Shown here in pieces: positions 22,977-33,682 of a stretch of DNA of 64,000 nt. Origin of the DNA: Mycobacterium sp. SVM_VP21 (GTDB lineage Bacteria; Actinomycetota; Actinomycetes; Mycobacteriales; Mycobacteriaceae); the NCBI GenBank assembly GCA_024758765.1, contig CP101406.1, positions 3,472,001-3,536,000 of the forward strand, written 5' to 3'. The notes below the pieces were generated by a model. It ran no database searches. It saw nothing but the letters and a program-made list of their open reading frames with translations, and was not told the origin of the DNA. The number at the start of each line of letters is the position of its first letter. The stretch's first letter is position 1. A program made the translations under genes and the position numbers.

Positions 22977-25846
22977 GCGGCCACGGCACCCTTCGCCCGG
23001 GGTATATGCGGGCGGTTCGCCGGCTGGCCTGGCCGCTGGTGATCTTCTGGCTGCTGCTGACCGTCGGGCTCAACGTGCTCGTTCCGCCGATCGAGTCGGT
23101 GGCACGCGAGAACGCAGTGACGATGTCACCTCAAGATGCGCCGTCAATGATCGCGGCCAAGCACATCGGCGCCACGTTTGACGAGTTCGACTCCGACGCC
23201 ATGGTGATGCTGGTGCTCGAGGGCGAGACGGAACTGGGCCCAGCGGCGCACCGCTATTACGACACCGTGATCGCCAAACTGGCGGCCGATCACGAACACG
23301 TCCAGCACATCGCAGACCTGTGGGGCGACCCGATCACCGCAGCGGGGGTGCAAAGCACCGATGGCAAGGCCGCCTACGCGCAGATCAACACCGCGGGTGA
23401 TCAGGGCAGCACCCTGGGCAACGAGTCGGTCGACGCGGTCCGCAAGATCGTCGCCTCGGTGCCAACACCGGACGGTGTGAAGGCCTATGTCACCGGCCAG
23501 GCCGCGCTGACCACCGATATGAACGAAGCCGCCGACAAGAGCATGCTCAAGATGATGGGCGTGACCGGAGTGGTCATCATCATCATGCTGGCCATCGTCT
23601 ACCGTTCCGCCGCCACCGTGGCGCTCGCACTGGTGATGGTGGGCTTCGAAATGGGCAGCGCACGCGGCCTCGTCGCGCTTCTCGGACACCATGGCCTACT
23701 GGGCTTTTCGACGTTCGTCGTCGCGATGCTGTCGTCCCTGGCGATCGCAGCCGGGACCGACTACGCGATCTTCCTGATCGGGCGCTACCACGAAGCCCGC
23801 AATGCCGGGGAAGACCCGGAGACCGCCTGGTACTCGATGTTTCGCGGCACCTGGCATGTCATCTTGGGCTCGGGACTGACCATCGCGGGCGCGTCACTGT
23901 GTCTGCATTTCGCCCGGCTGTCCTACTTCAAAGCCCTGGGCATCCCGTCGGCGCTGGGTCTGCTGGTGGTCATCGCCGGTGCGCTCACCGTGGCCCCGGC
24001 CATCGTCGCGATCGCCACCCGGCACGGCCTGCTGGAGCCCAAGCGGGCCGAGGGCCGCGGCTGGCGGCGAATCGGAACCGCCAATGTTCGCTGGCCCGGT
24101 CCGGTTTTCGTGGCAGCGTTGCTAGTCACGCTGGCCGGGATGCTGGCGGTGCCCAGCATGAGGATCAGCTTCAACGACCGTCACTACATCCCCGCGGGTC
24201 TGCCCGCGAACGTCGGATACGACGCAGCCGAACGTCATTTCAGCGCCGCACGGATGAATCCTGACGTCCTGATGGTCGAAAGCGACCATGATCTTCGCAA
24301 TCCTGCCGACATGATCATCTTGGACCGGATTGCCAAGAACATGTTTCGTACCCGCGGGGTGGAACGCGTGCAGAGCATCACCCGGCCGTTGGGCAGCCCG
24401 ATCGACCACACCTCGATCCCCTTCCAGGTCAGCATGCAGGCCGTCCCGATCCAGGAGAACCTGCAGTTCATGACGGACCGGCTGTCGGACATGGTCAGGA
24501 TGAGCGACGACCTGGGCGCCACCGTCGACTCCATGGTGCGGCTGCGCGACCTGGTCACCCAGATGAACAGCACCACCGACAAGATGAGCGTCGACATGGC
24601 CACGGTGACCGCGACGGTCGACGAGATCCGCGACCACATCGCGGATTTCGATGATGTCGTGCGGCCGATTCGCAACTACTTCTATTGGGAGCAGCACTGC
24701 CTCAACATTCCCGCGTGCGACGCGATCCGGTCGGTCTTCGACGCCTACGACGGAATGGACAAGTTCAGCGAGGACATGCGGCCACTGCTGGCCGACATGG
24801 CAGAGGTGAACACGGTGATGCCGCAGCTGGTCGGGCAGTTCGACCCGATGATCGCGGTGGCGAAATCCATGCAGGGCAGCCTGCGCACAATGCATTCGAG
24901 CTTCTCCGGGTTGGTGACCCAGATGTCGAGGATGACCGACACGGCCACTGAGATGGGCCGGGCATTCGATGCCTCCAAGGCGGACGACTACTTCTATCTG
25001 CCCCCGGAGGCCTTCGACAACCCCGATTTCGAGAAGGGCCTCAAGCTGTTCTTGTCCCCGGACGGTAAGGCGGCGCGGTTCATCGTCACCTACGACGCCG
25101 ACCCGGCCACGCCCAAGGGCATCTCATTCGTCGAACCGATGCTGGCCGCCGCCCACGACGCGGTGAAGGGAACGCCGCTGACCGGCGCGAAGTTCTACCT
25201 CACCGGAACTGCGGCGGTCTACAAGGACATCCAAGTCGGCTCGACCTACGACATCCTGATCGTCGGGGCGGCGGCGGTGACGCTGATCTTCATCGTGATG
25301 CTGCTGATCACCCGGGCACTGGTCGCCTCCGCGGTGATCGTCGGGACGGTGCTGTTGTCGCTGAGTGCGGCATTCGGCCTGACCGTGGTGGTGTGGCAGC
25401 ACATCATCGGGCTCCCCTTGAACTGGATCGCACCGGTGTTCGGGGTGATCATCCTGCTGGCGGTCGGCTCGGACTACAACTTGTTGCTGGTCTCCCGGTT
25501 CCAGGAGGAGATCGGCGCCGGGATCAAGACCGGGATCATCCGCTCGATCGGCGGCACCGGCTCGGTGGTGACCGCCGCGGGCCTGGTGTTCGCCTTCACG
25601 ATGATGTCGATGGCGGCCAGCGACCTGTATTCGATCGGTCAGGCTGGCAGCACGATCGGGCTCGGCCTGCTGTTCGACACCCTGATCGTGCGCTCGTTCT
25701 TGACGCCCTCGATCGCGGCGCTGCTGGGCCGATGGTTCTGGTGGCCGCTCAACATCCGGCGAGTGCCGTCGGCTCCGACCCGGCCCGCTCCCGTCGAAGT
25801 CGAGGCGGCCACTACCCCGCTGCCGGTGACCGAGGGATCACCGTAG
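22973..25846 (+). CDS. mmpL: MmpL family RND transporter
   Basis: The 957-aa protein has the RND layout with twelve membrane helices in two halves, each preceded by a large periplasmic porter domain. The proton-relay motifs are [21 protein letters not shown] near residue 260 and [21 protein letters not shown] near residue 832. The second porter domain contains a long helical hairpin region rich in Met (about residues 485-660), as in the siderophore/lipid-type MmpL4/5-like members. It should export a lipid or siderophore across the inner membrane with MmpS. The start overlaps the mmpS stop (ATGA). The 3' end overlaps the convergent PPE gene by 35 nt. Confidence 0.94.
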   Translation: MSGHGTLRPGYMRAVRRLAWPLVIFWLLLTVGLNVLVPPIESVARENAVTMSPQDAPSMIAAKHIGATFDEFDSDAMVMLVLEGETELGPAAHRYYDTVIAKLAADHEHVQHIADLWGDPITAAGVQSTDGKAAYAQINTAGDQGSTLGNESVDAVRKIVASVPTPDGVKAYVTGQAALTTDMNEAADKSMLKMMGVTGVVIIIMLAIVYRSAATVALALVMVGFEMGSARGLVALLGHHGLLGFSTFVVAMLSSLAIAAGTDYAIFLIGRYHEARNAGEDPETAWYSMFRGTWHVILGSGLTIAGASLCLHFARLSYFKALGIPSALGLLVVIAGALTVAPAIVAIATRHGLLEPKRAEGRGWRRIGTANVRWPGPVFVAALLVTLAGMLAVPSMRISFNDRHYIPAGLPANVGYDAAERHFSAARMNPDVLMVESDHDLRNPADMIILDRIAKNMFRTRGVERVQSITRPLGSPIDHTSIPFQVSMQAVPIQENLQFMTDRLSDMVRMSDDLGATVDSMVRLRDLVTQMNSTTDKMSVDMATVTATVDEIRDHIADFDDVVRPIRNYFYWEQHCLNIPACDAIRSVFDAYDGMDKFSEDMRPLLADMAEVNTVMPQLVGQFDPMIAVAKSMQGSLRTMHSSFSGLVTQMSRMTDTATEMGRAFDASKADDYFYLPPEAFDNPDFEKGLKLFLSPDGKAARFIVTYDADPATPKGISFVEPMLAAAHDAVKGTPLTGAKFYLTGTAAVYKDIQVGSTYDILIVGAAAVTLIFIVMLLITRALVASAVIVGTVLLSLSAAFGLTVVVWQHIIGLPLNWIAPVFGVIILLAVGSDYNLLLVSRFQEEIGAGIKTGIIRSIGGTGSVVTAAGLVFAFTMMSMAASDLYSIGQAGSTIGLGLLFDTLIVRSFLTPSIAALLGRWFWWPLNIRRVPSAPTRPAPVEVEAATTPLPVTEGSP

Positions 25847-26996
25847 GCCGAAAGTCGTACTGGGTGGCCGCACCGCCGATCCCACCCCGTGCGGCCAGGC
25901 TGCCGAACGGCACCATCGGTGGCACCGCGGCCGCGTTGCCCATCCCCGCTGCCGGGGCAGCTGCCCCACCGGCCGACGAGAGCGTCGTGGCCACCGGAGC
26001 GCTGGCCACACCCAGGCCGGTCCACGCCGGCGGCACCGACAACGCGCCGATCGAGGCGGCCCGGCCCAGCCCTGCCGTCGCCGCCGAACCACCGGAGAAC
26101 CCCGCCAACGTCACGGTGTTCGCCGCGCCACCGGCGGAGCTGAGCAGGCCCGTAGCCGCCCCACCGGCGGCCGCCACACCCGCCGCCGCGCCCTTGGCCC
26201 CGTTGGTGCCGCCCATCAGCATCCGCATCAGCATGCTCATCGGCATCATCGCCATGCGCATCGGCATCATCAGCGAGTTCAGGCTCGACATCGACGACGA
26301 CATCGATCCGCCCGTCGACGCCTCCTCGGTGGGTGCGGCCAGCGCCTGCAGCGCCGTCGGCGTCGTCGAGAGCAGTTGCGGCCCTTGCGACATCAATGCC
26401 TCAGTGTCGGTACCGGTGGTCGCGGCGGCCGACTGCGCGACGGAGGCGACCTGGCCGGCTTGCCGGGACGGGTCGGTGGTCTGCGGCGGCGAGGTGAACG
26501 GCGTGACCTGGGTGGCGACCGCCGACGCCCCGGCGTAGCCGTACATGGCCGCGGCGTCCTGAGCCCACATCTGAAGGTACTGCGCCTCGGCCGTGGCGAT
26601 CGCCGCGGTGTTCTGCCCCAGGAGATTGGTGGCGATCAGGGTCTGCTGCAGGGTGCGGTTGGCTGCGATCAGCGGCGGCGGAACGGTAGCCGCGTGGGCG
26701 GATTCGTAGGCGGTGACGGCGGCGGCCAGTTGGGCGCCGGCCTGCTCGGCTTGCGCCCCGGTGGCACTGAGCCAGGTCACGTAGGGGCTTGCCGCGGCTG
26801 CCATCGTCACCGCCGAGGCGCCCAGCCAAGAACCACTCGTCAGACCCGCAATCACTGAGCCATAGGACGCGGCCGCGGAGTTCAGTTCGGCGGCCAAGTC
26901 CTGCCAGGCGGTCGCAGAGGCCAGTAACGAAGCTGGGCCGGGGCCGGCGTACATGCGCGCCGAGTTGATCTCCGGCGGCAGGGCTCCGTAGTCCAT
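25812..26996 (-). CDS. PPE family protein, SVP subgroup
   Basis: The 394-aa protein starts [19 protein letters not shown], the PPE signature, and has the SWLG WxG-type turn near residue 56 that pairs with a PE partner. The N-terminal 180-residue helical domain is followed by a Gly/Ala/Met-rich region with an [15 protein letters not shown] stretch and the SVP motif GALSVPPAW near residue 320. No pe gene or ESX gene is adjacent, so its export partner must be elsewhere. A GGGGAGG ribosome-binding site precedes the ATG. The stop lies inside the mmpL coding end. Confidence 0.93.
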   Translation of the reverse strand: MDYGALPPEINSARMYAGPGPASLLASATAWQDLAAELNSAAASYGSVIAGLTSGSWLGASAVTMAAAASPYVTWLSATGAQAEQAGAQLAAAVTAYESAHAATVPPPLIAANRTLQQTLIATNLLGQNTAAIATAEAQYLQMWAQDAAAMYGYAGASAVATQVTPFTSPPQTTDPSRQAGQVASVAQSAAATTGTDTEALMSQGPQLLSTTPTALQALAAPTEEASTGGSMSSSMSSLNSLMMPMRMAMMPMSMLMRMLMGGTNGAKGAAAGVAAAGGAATGLLSSAGGAANTVTLAGFSGGSAATAGLGRAASIGALSVPPAWTGLGVASAPVATTLSSAGGAAAPAAGMGNAAAVPPMVPFGSLAARGGIGGAATQYDFRPTVIPRSPAAG

Positions 26997-27128
26997 TGCC
27001 TCCCCTTATCTCTTGGCCGGCAATCGATCCGGCAAGATGTTTTAGGAAGGCTAGCTAGCTATTTTTGGCGCCCGACAGGTCTGCGCTGTGCGCCCGCTGT
27101 GCGCACCGATGGAGCCGGTGCAGTCGTT

Positions 27129-28961
27129 TCAGTGCACACCGAGTGTGCCCGCCGCATACTGCTCGCGGCATGCGGTGCGGCCGAGTTTTCCGCTGGTGGT
27201 TCGTGGGATGGCACCGGCACGGACGAATCGGACATCGGCGGCGCTCACGCCGTGCACCCGCTGCACTGCCGCCCGGATGGCGGCGATCGCCGGCCCGGGG
27301 TCTTTGCGGCCGGTACCGGTCGCGCGCTCGGCGACGATCACCAGCTGATCGGCCGAATCGCCTGGCGCAGCGAACGCGACCACATAGCCGCCCCGCACCA
27401 TCGGTGAGGCCGCCGCCACGGTGGCCTCGATGTCCTGCGGATAGTGCCCGCGTCCTCCAAGCACCATCAGATCCACCGTGCGACCGGTCACGTAGAGTTC
27501 CCCGTCCAGATAGAAGCCCAGGTCGCCGGTGCGCAGCCAAGCGCTGTCGGCTGGCGTCGGCCCGGCATGGCTGCCGTGTTCCAGCCGGGACCGCAGGCGG
27601 GCGCCGAACGCGCGTCTGGTCTCCTCGGGTCGGTCCCAGTAGCCGGCGGTGACGTTGTCGCCATGCAGCCAGATCTCGCCGACGTGGCCGTCGGGCAGTT
27701 CCGCGCCGGCCTCGGCGTCGACGATCACCGCAGACAGACTCCGGGCCACCTGCCCGCACGAAACCTGGGGCACCGCGCCCGGAGCATCGGCGGCCACCGG
27801 AACCGCACGGCCGGAACCGAGCTGATCGCGGTCCAGGTGCAGCACGCTCGCCTGAGCATCGGGCGCGATGGTGGCCACGAACAGCGTCGCCTCGGCGATC
27901 CCGTAGGACGGCTTGATGGCGGTGGACGGCAACCCGTACGGAGCGAATGCCTCGTTGAAGGCGGTCATCGCTGCCATGTTCACCGGTTCGGACCCAATGA
28001 TCATCACCACGTTGGCCAGGTCGATATCGGCACCCGGCGCTGGCAGGCCCCGTGCCGCGGTCAGCTCATAGGCGAAGTTCGGTGCGGCGGTGACCACCCG
28101 GCCACGCCGCGAGGCGTCCGACAGTGCTTTGATCCAGCGCTGCGGCCGTCGGATGAATGCCGTCGGCGAGATCAGCGTGGAGTGACCGCCGTAGACCGCC
28201 GGAAATCCGATCATCGATAGACCCATGTCGTGATAAAGCGGTAACCAGCTGAGCCCGTGCGTGTTTCGGTCCAGCATGTCGATCGACAGGATCATCTGCA
28301 GCAGGTTGGTGGCCACCGAGCGGTGGGTCACCTGCACGCCGACCGGTGGCCGCGTGGTGCCCGAGGTGTACTGCAGGTGCGACACGTCGTCGACGTCGAT
28401 GTCGACGGGCACGAAGTCCTCCCCCGCCGAGTCAGGTATCTCGTCGATGACCACCACGCGGGGCTGCAACTGCTGGGGAAGTTTGCCCAGGAACTCCTCG
28501 ACGACCTGTCGCACCGCGGCCGTGGTCAGCACCACTGTCGGAGTGGAGTCGCGCAAGGCGGTGTCGAGGCGCTCGGCGTGCCCCGGAAGCTCGGGGGCGA
28601 ACAGCGGAACGGCGACGGTTGCGCACTTGACGGCCGCATAGAACCCGGTGACATAGTCCAGTCCCTGCGGTGCCAGGATCGCCACTCGGTCACCGGGGAC
28701 GGTGAAGCCTTGCAGCCGAGCGCCGATGGCGCGCAGCCGCACGCCGAGTTGCGTCCACGTCAGCTCCACCGCCTGGCCCTCCACCTGGCCGGCGTAGTCG
28801 AGGTAACGGAACGCCACCGCGTCCCCCACGTTGGCGATATTGCGGTCGATCAGCGAGATCAGGGTTTCGCCGGGAGGCAGGACGATGCCGCCGTCGGTGT
28901 CGAGGCACTCCTCGATCTGGACCAGTCCCTTGAGGGCCGTCGGGCGCGGCGTCTGCGTCAT
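27129..28961 (-). CDS. fadD: FadD-type fatty acyl-AMP ligase
   Basis: The 610-aa adenylate-forming enzyme has the AMP-binding loop LQYTSGTTRPPVGVQVTH near residue 197, WLPLYHDMGLSMIGFPA near residue 242, KPSYGIAEATLFVA near residue 345, LRTGDLGFYLDGELYVTGR near residue 492 and a C-terminal SGKLGRTACREQY with the catalytic Lys. The pattern is that of fatty acyl-AMP ligases (FadD21/31/32 type) that hand acyl-adenylates to polyketide synthases rather than to CoA. No pks gene is in the window. TAGACT on the minus strand ends 6 nt before the ATG, so it is leaderless. It stands beside the PPE and mmpS/mmpL genes. Confidence 0.9.
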   Translation of the reverse strand: MTQTPRPTALKGLVQIEECLDTDGGIVLPPGETLISLIDRNIANVGDAVAFRYLDYAGQVEGQAVELTWTQLGVRLRAIGARLQGFTVPGDRVAILAPQGLDYVTGFYAAVKCATVAVPLFAPELPGHAERLDTALRDSTPTVVLTTAAVRQVVEEFLGKLPQQLQPRVVVIDEIPDSAGEDFVPVDIDVDDVSHLQYTSGTTRPPVGVQVTHRSVATNLLQMILSIDMLDRNTHGLSWLPLYHDMGLSMIGFPAVYGGHSTLISPTAFIRRPQRWIKALSDASRRGRVVTAAPNFAYELTAARGLPAPGADIDLANVVMIIGSEPVNMAAMTAFNEAFAPYGLPSTAIKPSYGIAEATLFVATIAPDAQASVLHLDRDQLGSGRAVPVAADAPGAVPQVSCGQVARSLSAVIVDAEAGAELPDGHVGEIWLHGDNVTAGYWDRPEETRRAFGARLRSRLEHGSHAGPTPADSAWLRTGDLGFYLDGELYVTGRTVDLMVLGGRGHYPQDIEATVAAASPMVRGGYVVAFAAPGDSADQLVIVAERATGTGRKDPGPAIAAIRAAVQRVHGVSAADVRFVRAGAIPRTTSGKLGRTACREQYAAGTLGVH

Positions 28962-29048
28962 GCCCGCAGTCTAAGTCCCAGTTCTTTCAGCGAAGCCCGC
29001 TTCGAACGTCAAAGGACTTCCACCACAATGGAGTTGAACAGTGACGGA

Positions 29049-29414
29049 TCACATAGCCGGTTCGCGCAGCGCCAGGCTGATGAAGAGATAGCCCATGCAG
29101 ATCAGCAGATTGAGCGAAGCAATCATCAGGCCGGCCACGATGAGCGCGTTCATCAGGCGTCGCCGGTTGCGCCGCGCCCGGGCCAGTCGCTGCTCATGCT
29201 TCATCTCCGTGGCGGCAAGCGCGAACGCGTAGTCGACCGACTCAGCCGACGCCAGCGGCGCACCGACCGCCATCTCACGCAGTCGAGCGGGCGGAATCCG
29301 GACGCCCACCCCGGCGAAGCGCCGGCTCATCCGACGGGCCGCCCACCTGCCGATCACCACGGGCTGCGGCGCCTGCTCCCAGTGTTCTGCCCACCGGTCC
29401 GACCGGTACGTCAT
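29049..29414 (-). CDS. Conserved membrane-anchored hypothetical protein
   Basis: The 121-aa product has a basic, Arg/Trp-rich N-terminal half (DRWAEHWEQAPQ, RWAARRMSRRF) and a single C-terminal transmembrane helix (NALIVAGLMIASLNLLICMGYLF, about residues 88-110). From memory it resembles the small protein next to fadD31 in M. tuberculosis (Rv1924c). It would sit in the inner membrane with its N-terminus in the cytoplasm. A TAAGCT hexamer and an AAGG site both lie just upstream of the ATG. It is about 90 bp upstream of the fadD gene on the same strand. No function is known. Confidence 0.6.
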   Translation of the reverse strand: MTYRSDRWAEHWEQAPQPVVIGRWAARRMSRRFAGVGVRIPPARLREMAVGAPLASAESVDYAFALAATEMKHEQRLARARRNRRRLMNALIVAGLMIASLNLLICMGYLFISLALREPAM

Positions 29415-29596
29415 AAACCTTGAGCTTAGCCACTTCGGGCCGCGAATCCGATGCCTTCGGGCGAGTTCTGCGCCGTCAGCGGCGCCGTGCTGAAGATGTA
29501 GACAAAACCGAACTATCGCTCAGCGTGCGGCGGCACAATACGGGGAGGAAGCGAGCTGGGGCCGCCGCACTAACCGGTGAAAGGGAGCGAATTTCC

Positions 29597-31897
29597 ATGA
29601 CGACGATCGAGACGAACTCAACGGCGAGCACACCGGTCGAACGCGATGTCAATGCCGACATCACAGCGGTACAGAAATACTTCGACAGCCCCCGTTTCGA
29701 AGGCATCACCCGTCTCTACAGCGCCCGCCAGGTCGTCGAGCAACGCGGCACCATCCCCGCCGACTATCCCGTCGCACGGGAGGCGGCCACCGCGTTCTAC
29801 GCCCGGCTGCGGGAACTGTTCGCCGCCAAGAAGAGCATCACCACCTTCGGCCCGTATTCGCCGGGGCAGGCCGTGGTGATGAAGCGGGTCGGCATCGAGG
29901 GCATCTATCTGGGCGGCTGGGCGACCTCGGCGAAGGGCTCCATCAACGAAGACCCCGGCCCCGACCTGGCCAGCTATCCACTGAGTCAGGTGCCCGACGA
30001 GGCCGCCGGCCTGGTCCGCGCCCTGCTGACCGCCGACCGCAACCAGCAGTACCTGCGCCTGCAGATGACGCCCGAACAGCGCGCCGCCACTCCGGCCGTC
30101 GACTACCGCCCGTTCATCATCGCCGACGCCGACACCGGCCACGGCGGTGATCCGCACGTGCGCAACCTGATCCGGCGCTTCGTCGAATCCGGTGTCCCCG
30201 GCTATCACATCGAGGATCAGCGGCCGGGCACCAAGAAGTGTGGGCACCAGGGCGGCAAGGTGTTGGTGCCCTCCGACGAGCAGATCAAGCGGCTCAACAC
30301 CGCCCGCTTCCAGCTGGACATGATGGGCGTCCCGGGCATCATCGTGGCGCGCACCGACGCCGAGGCGGCGAACCTGGTCGAGAGCCGCTCCGACGAGCGC
30401 GACCAGCCGTTCATCCTGGGAACCACCAACCTGAAGATCCCGTCCTACAAGGCGTGTTTCCTAGCGATGACGCGGCGGTTCTACGACTCGGGCATCAAAG
30501 AGATCAACGGCCACCTGCTCTACGCCCTGCCCGAGGGCGAGTACGCCGAGGCGGACACCTGGCTGGAACGCCAGGGCATCACCGAGCTGATCACCACGGC
30601 CGCGAAAGGCTGGAGCAGCGACGGTAGCCAGTCGGTGGACACCCTCTTCGACGACATCGAGTCGAAGTTTGTGGAGGCCTGGCAGAACGACGCCGGGCTG
30701 ATGACGTTCGCCGATGCTGTCGCCGAGATGCTGGACTTCGCCGAGCGGGAGGGCGAGCCCAAAGAGATGACCGCCGCGCAGTGGCGCGAATTCGCTTTCC
30801 GCGCACCGCTTTACACCGCGCGGGCGAAAGCTGCCGAGCTCAACGCCGACCCCGGCTGGGACTGCGACCGGGCCAAGACCCCCGAAGGCTACTTCCAGGT
30901 GCGCGGCGGCATCCCGTATGCGATCGCCAAGTCGCTGGCCGCGGCGCCGTTTGCCGACATTCTGTGGATGGAGACCAAGACCGCCGATCTCGCCGAGGCC
31001 CGCGAGTTCGCCGAGGCGATCCACGCGGTGTATCCCGACCAGATGCTGGCCTACAACCTGTCGCCGTCGTTCAACTGGGACACCACCGGCATGACCGACG
31101 ACCAGATGCGGGCCTTCCCGGCCGAGATTGGCAAGTTGGGCTTCGTCTTCAACTTCATCACCTACGGCGGCCACCAGGTGGACGGCGTGGCCTCCGAGGA
31201 ATTCGCGGCCACCCTGTTGCAGGACGGGATGCTGGCGCTGGCCCGCCTGCAGCGCAAGATGCGGCTGGTGGAGTCGCCCTACCGCACACCTCAGACGCTG
31301 GTCGGCGGGCCCCGCAGCGACGCTGCGTTGGCCGCTTCGTCGGGCCGCACCGCGACCACCAAGGCGATGGGCGCCGGTTCCACCCAACATCAGCATTTGG
31401 TGCAGACCGAGGTGCCCAAGAAGCTGCTCGAGGATTGGCTGGCGTTGTGGGCCGAGCACTATCAGCTCGGCGAGAAGCTACGTGTGCAACTGCGCCCCAC
31501 CCGTCCCGGATCCGATGTGCTGGAACTGGGCATCTACGGCGAGGGCGACGAGAAGCTCGCCAACGTGATCGTCGATCCGATCAAGGACCGGCACGGTCGC
31601 AGCATCCTGACGGTGCGCGACCAGAACACCTTCGCCGAGAAGCTCCGCCAGAAGCGGCTGATGGACCTGACCCACCTGTGGCTGATCCACCGATTCAAGG
31701 CTGCGGCGGTGCACTACGTCACGCCCACCCAGGACAACCTGTACCAAACCGAGAAGATGAAGGAGCACGGCATCTACAGCAGCGTCAACCAAGAGGTCGG
31801 CGAGATCATCGTCGCGGACGTCAACCAGCCGCGCATCGACGAGCTGCTGGCGCCCGACCGGGCGGCGCTGGGCAAGCTGATCAACAAAGAGGGCTAG
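29597..31897 (+). CDS. aceA: Isocitrate lyase 2 (long form, intact)
   Basis: The 766-aa enzyme is the long Icl2 form. The N-terminal lyase barrel shows [17 protein letters not shown] near residue 97, [19 protein letters not shown] near residue 178 and the catalytic KKCGHQGGK near residue 213; a large helical insertion follows, and [10 protein letters not shown] is near residue 487. The C-terminal domain from about residue 600 matches the acetyl-CoA-binding regulatory domain of Icl2. It cleaves isocitrate (and methylisocitrate) for growth on fatty acids. Here it is one uninterrupted frame; in M. tuberculosis H37Rv the gene is split. AAAGGGAG lies upstream of the ATG. Confidence 0.95.
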   Translation: MTTIETNSTASTPVERDVNADITAVQKYFDSPRFEGITRLYSARQVVEQRGTIPADYPVAREAATAFYARLRELFAAKKSITTFGPYSPGQAVVMKRVGIEGIYLGGWATSAKGSINEDPGPDLASYPLSQVPDEAAGLVRALLTADRNQQYLRLQMTPEQRAATPAVDYRPFIIADADTGHGGDPHVRNLIRRFVESGVPGYHIEDQRPGTKKCGHQGGKVLVPSDEQIKRLNTARFQLDMMGVPGIIVARTDAEAANLVESRSDERDQPFILGTTNLKIPSYKACFLAMTRRFYDSGIKEINGHLLYALPEGEYAEADTWLERQGITELITTAAKGWSSDGSQSVDTLFDDIESKFVEAWQNDAGLMTFADAVAEMLDFAEREGEPKEMTAAQWREFAFRAPLYTARAKAAELNADPGWDCDRAKTPEGYFQVRGGIPYAIAKSLAAAPFADILWMETKTADLAEAREFAEAIHAVYPDQMLAYNLSPSFNWDTTGMTDDQMRAFPAEIGKLGFVFNFITYGGHQVDGVASEEFAATLLQDGMLALARLQRKMRLVESPYRTPQTLVGGPRSDAALAASSGRTATTKAMGAGSTQHQHLVQTEVPKKLLEDWLALWAEHYQLGEKLRVQLRPTRPGSDVLELGIYGEGDEKLANVIVDPIKDRHGRSILTVRDQNTFAEKLRQKRLMDLTHLWLIHRFKAAAVHYVTPTQDNLYQTEKMKEHGIYSSVNQEVGEIIVADVNQPRIDELLAPDRAALGKLINKEG

Positions 31898-31907
31898 TCC
31901 CGGCGGC

Positions 31908-32879
31908 TCAGCGAACGGTCGTGCGGAACCGGTCGCGGTAGGCCTTCGGCGACACGCCTAGATGGTCGACGAATACCCGACGGAGGGTTTCGGGGCTGCC
32001 GAATCCTGCGCGGTGTGCGGACTCGGTGACGCTGTGGCCGGCATCAAGCGCGGCCCGGGCGGCATCGATACGTACCGTTTCGACGTAGCGGGCCGGAGTG
32101 GTCCCGAGCTCGGCCTGAAACAGTCTGGTCAGTTGCCGGCTGCTCAAGGCGGCTCGCCGGGCAAGCGCGTCCACGCTGTGGTCGGCGGCCGGGTTCGCCA
32201 CGATCGCATCGGTAACCTGGCGCAGCGCAGACTGCGGAGGTGGATCGGCCTCAACCAGCGCGGAGAATTGTGACTGTCCGCCTGCGCGTTTGAGATAGAC
32301 CACCAACCATCGAGCGACCTCGCGAACCAGCTTGCTGCCGTGATCCATTTCGACCAACGCCAACGCTAGGTCGATACCGGCTGACACGCCGGCCGAGGTG
32401 TAGACGTCGCCATCGCGGATGAAGATGGCGTCCGGCTCGACGGTGATGTCGGGGAATGCCCGCGCGAACAACCGGGCGTCGTGCCAATGCGTGGTGGCAC
32501 GACGGCCGCTGAGCATGCCGGCCTGAGCCAGGATGAACGACCCGGTGCAGATAGACGCCAGGCGCCGCGTCCGACTGGCCACTGACCTGACGGCTTCGAC
32601 GAGTGCGGGGTCGATGGCGCTCCGGGGCAGATGGTCGCCGCCAGCCACTAACACGGTGTCGGCAGAACGAATGGCGGCAAGGCTGTCGGTGACACCCAAC
32701 CGGGCGCCGATCGAGGTCGTCACGTCGCGGCCATCCACTGAGGCGATCGTGACCGCATAGTTCGCGCCAAACCGATTGGCTTCGACGAAGACTTCCGCGG
32801 CCCCGGCGACATCGAGCATCGTCACGTCGTCAAAGACGACGATCACCACCAGTCGCGCCCTGGCACCGGCGTCAGTCAC
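31908..32879 (-). CDS. GlxA family transcriptional regulator (DJ-1/PfpI plus AraC)
   Basis: The 323-aa protein has an N-terminal DJ-1/PfpI-like domain (VVIVVFDDVTMLDVAG at the start, SICTGSFILAQAGMLSGRRATTHW near residue 110 with the nucleophile-elbow Cys) and a C-terminal AraC DNA-binding domain (VDALARRAALSSRQLTRLFQAELGTTPARY near residue 238, then AHRAGFGSPETLRRVFVDHLG). The GTG at 32879 is taken as the start because CATAAT on the minus strand ends 6 nt upstream, suggesting a leaderless mRNA. It is divergent from the HD-domain gene, its likely target. Confidence 0.88.
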   Translation of the reverse strand: MTDAGARARLVVIVVFDDVTMLDVAGAAEVFVEANRFGANYAVTIASVDGRDVTTSIGARLGVTDSLAAIRSADTVLVAGGDHLPRSAIDPALVEAVRSVASRTRRLASICTGSFILAQAGMLSGRRATTHWHDARLFARAFPDITVEPDAIFIRDGDVYTSAGVSAGIDLALALVEMDHGSKLVREVARWLVVYLKRAGGQSQFSALVEADPPPQSALRQVTDAIVANPAADHSVDALARRAALSSRQLTRLFQAELGTTPARYVETVRIDAARAALDAGHSVTESAHRAGFGSPETLRRVFVDHLGVSPKAYRDRFRTTVR

Positions 32880-33019
32880 GCAGCCATTATGTCGCTTTCG
32901 GTGCGCGATACGGTTCCGGAAGCATGTCGCATTCTGTGGGAAAGGCGGCGCGAACAACCACGGTCGAATCGTCCAACCAAACGCAGAATGGCTGCAGGCC
33001 CAAACAAGGAGATGCGTCC

Positions 33020-33667
33020 ATGACCCAGTCGATCGAGACCATTGCCGACATCACCATTCCCGACTCTGCGTTGGCGCGGGAGATAACCGAGTTCATTCGA
33101 GAAGCCGAAGACGACTTGCTCTTCGACCATTCTCGTCGGGTGTTTCTATTCGGCGCGTTGCAGGGCCGCCGCCGCGGACTGCAACCGGACCTGGAACTGC
33201 TCTACGCCGGAGCGATGTTTCACGATCTGGGCCTCACCCAGCGCTACCGCAGCTCAGCGCTTCGCTTCGAGGTGGACGGCGCCAATGCGGCACGGGATTT
33301 TCTGCTGCAGCGCGGAGTCGGCGAAGCCGAAGCCGGCAAGGTCTGGCTCGCCATCGCCCTGCACACCACTCCGGGCGTGCCCGAGTTCCTCGATCCCGAA
33401 ATCGCCTTGGTCACCGCCGGTGTCGAAACCGACGTGATCGGCATAGGCCGCGATGACCTTGCCGCCGAAGACATTGCGGCCGTCACCACTGCTCATCGAC
33501 GCCCGGACTTCAAAAGGCGGATCCTGGCCGCCTTCAACGAAGGCATGGCGCACCGCCCGCAAACCACCTTCGGCACCATGAATGCCGACGTCCTTGCGCA
33601 TTTCGACCCCGAGTTCGTGCCCGCCAACTTCGCCGAACTGATCCTCAATAACCCCTGGCCCGAGTAG
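33020..33667 (+). CDS. HD domain hydrolase
   Basis: The 215-aa protein has an HD phosphohydrolase domain: the first His in FDHSRRVFLFG near residue 38, the HD pair in LLYAGAMFHDLGLT near residue 64, a later IALHTTPG His near residue 115 and an Asp at GVETDVIG near residue 140. Relatives include cyanamide hydratase-like and nucleotide hydrolase proteins; the substrate is unknown. An AAGGAGATG site precedes the ATG at 33020. It is divergent from the GlxA-type regulator, a pairing often seen for small-molecule detoxification genes. Confidence 0.8.
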   Translation: MTQSIETIADITIPDSALAREITEFIREAEDDLLFDHSRRVFLFGALQGRRRGLQPDLELLYAGAMFHDLGLTQRYRSSALRFEVDGANAARDFLLQRGVGEAEAGKVWLAIALHTTPGVPEFLDPEIALVTAGVETDVIGIGRDDLAAEDIAAVTTAHRRPDFKRRILAAFNEGMAHRPQTTFGTMNADVLAHFDPEFVPANFAELILNNPWPE

Positions 33668-33682
33668 GTCCCGAGAACGCGG

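Noticed and set aside
26997..27128. PE gene or small RNA between the PPE and fadD genes
   Set aside because: The gap has only the PPE ribosome-binding site, a direct repeat TTGCCGG and a short hairpin; no reading frame with a PE signature was found.
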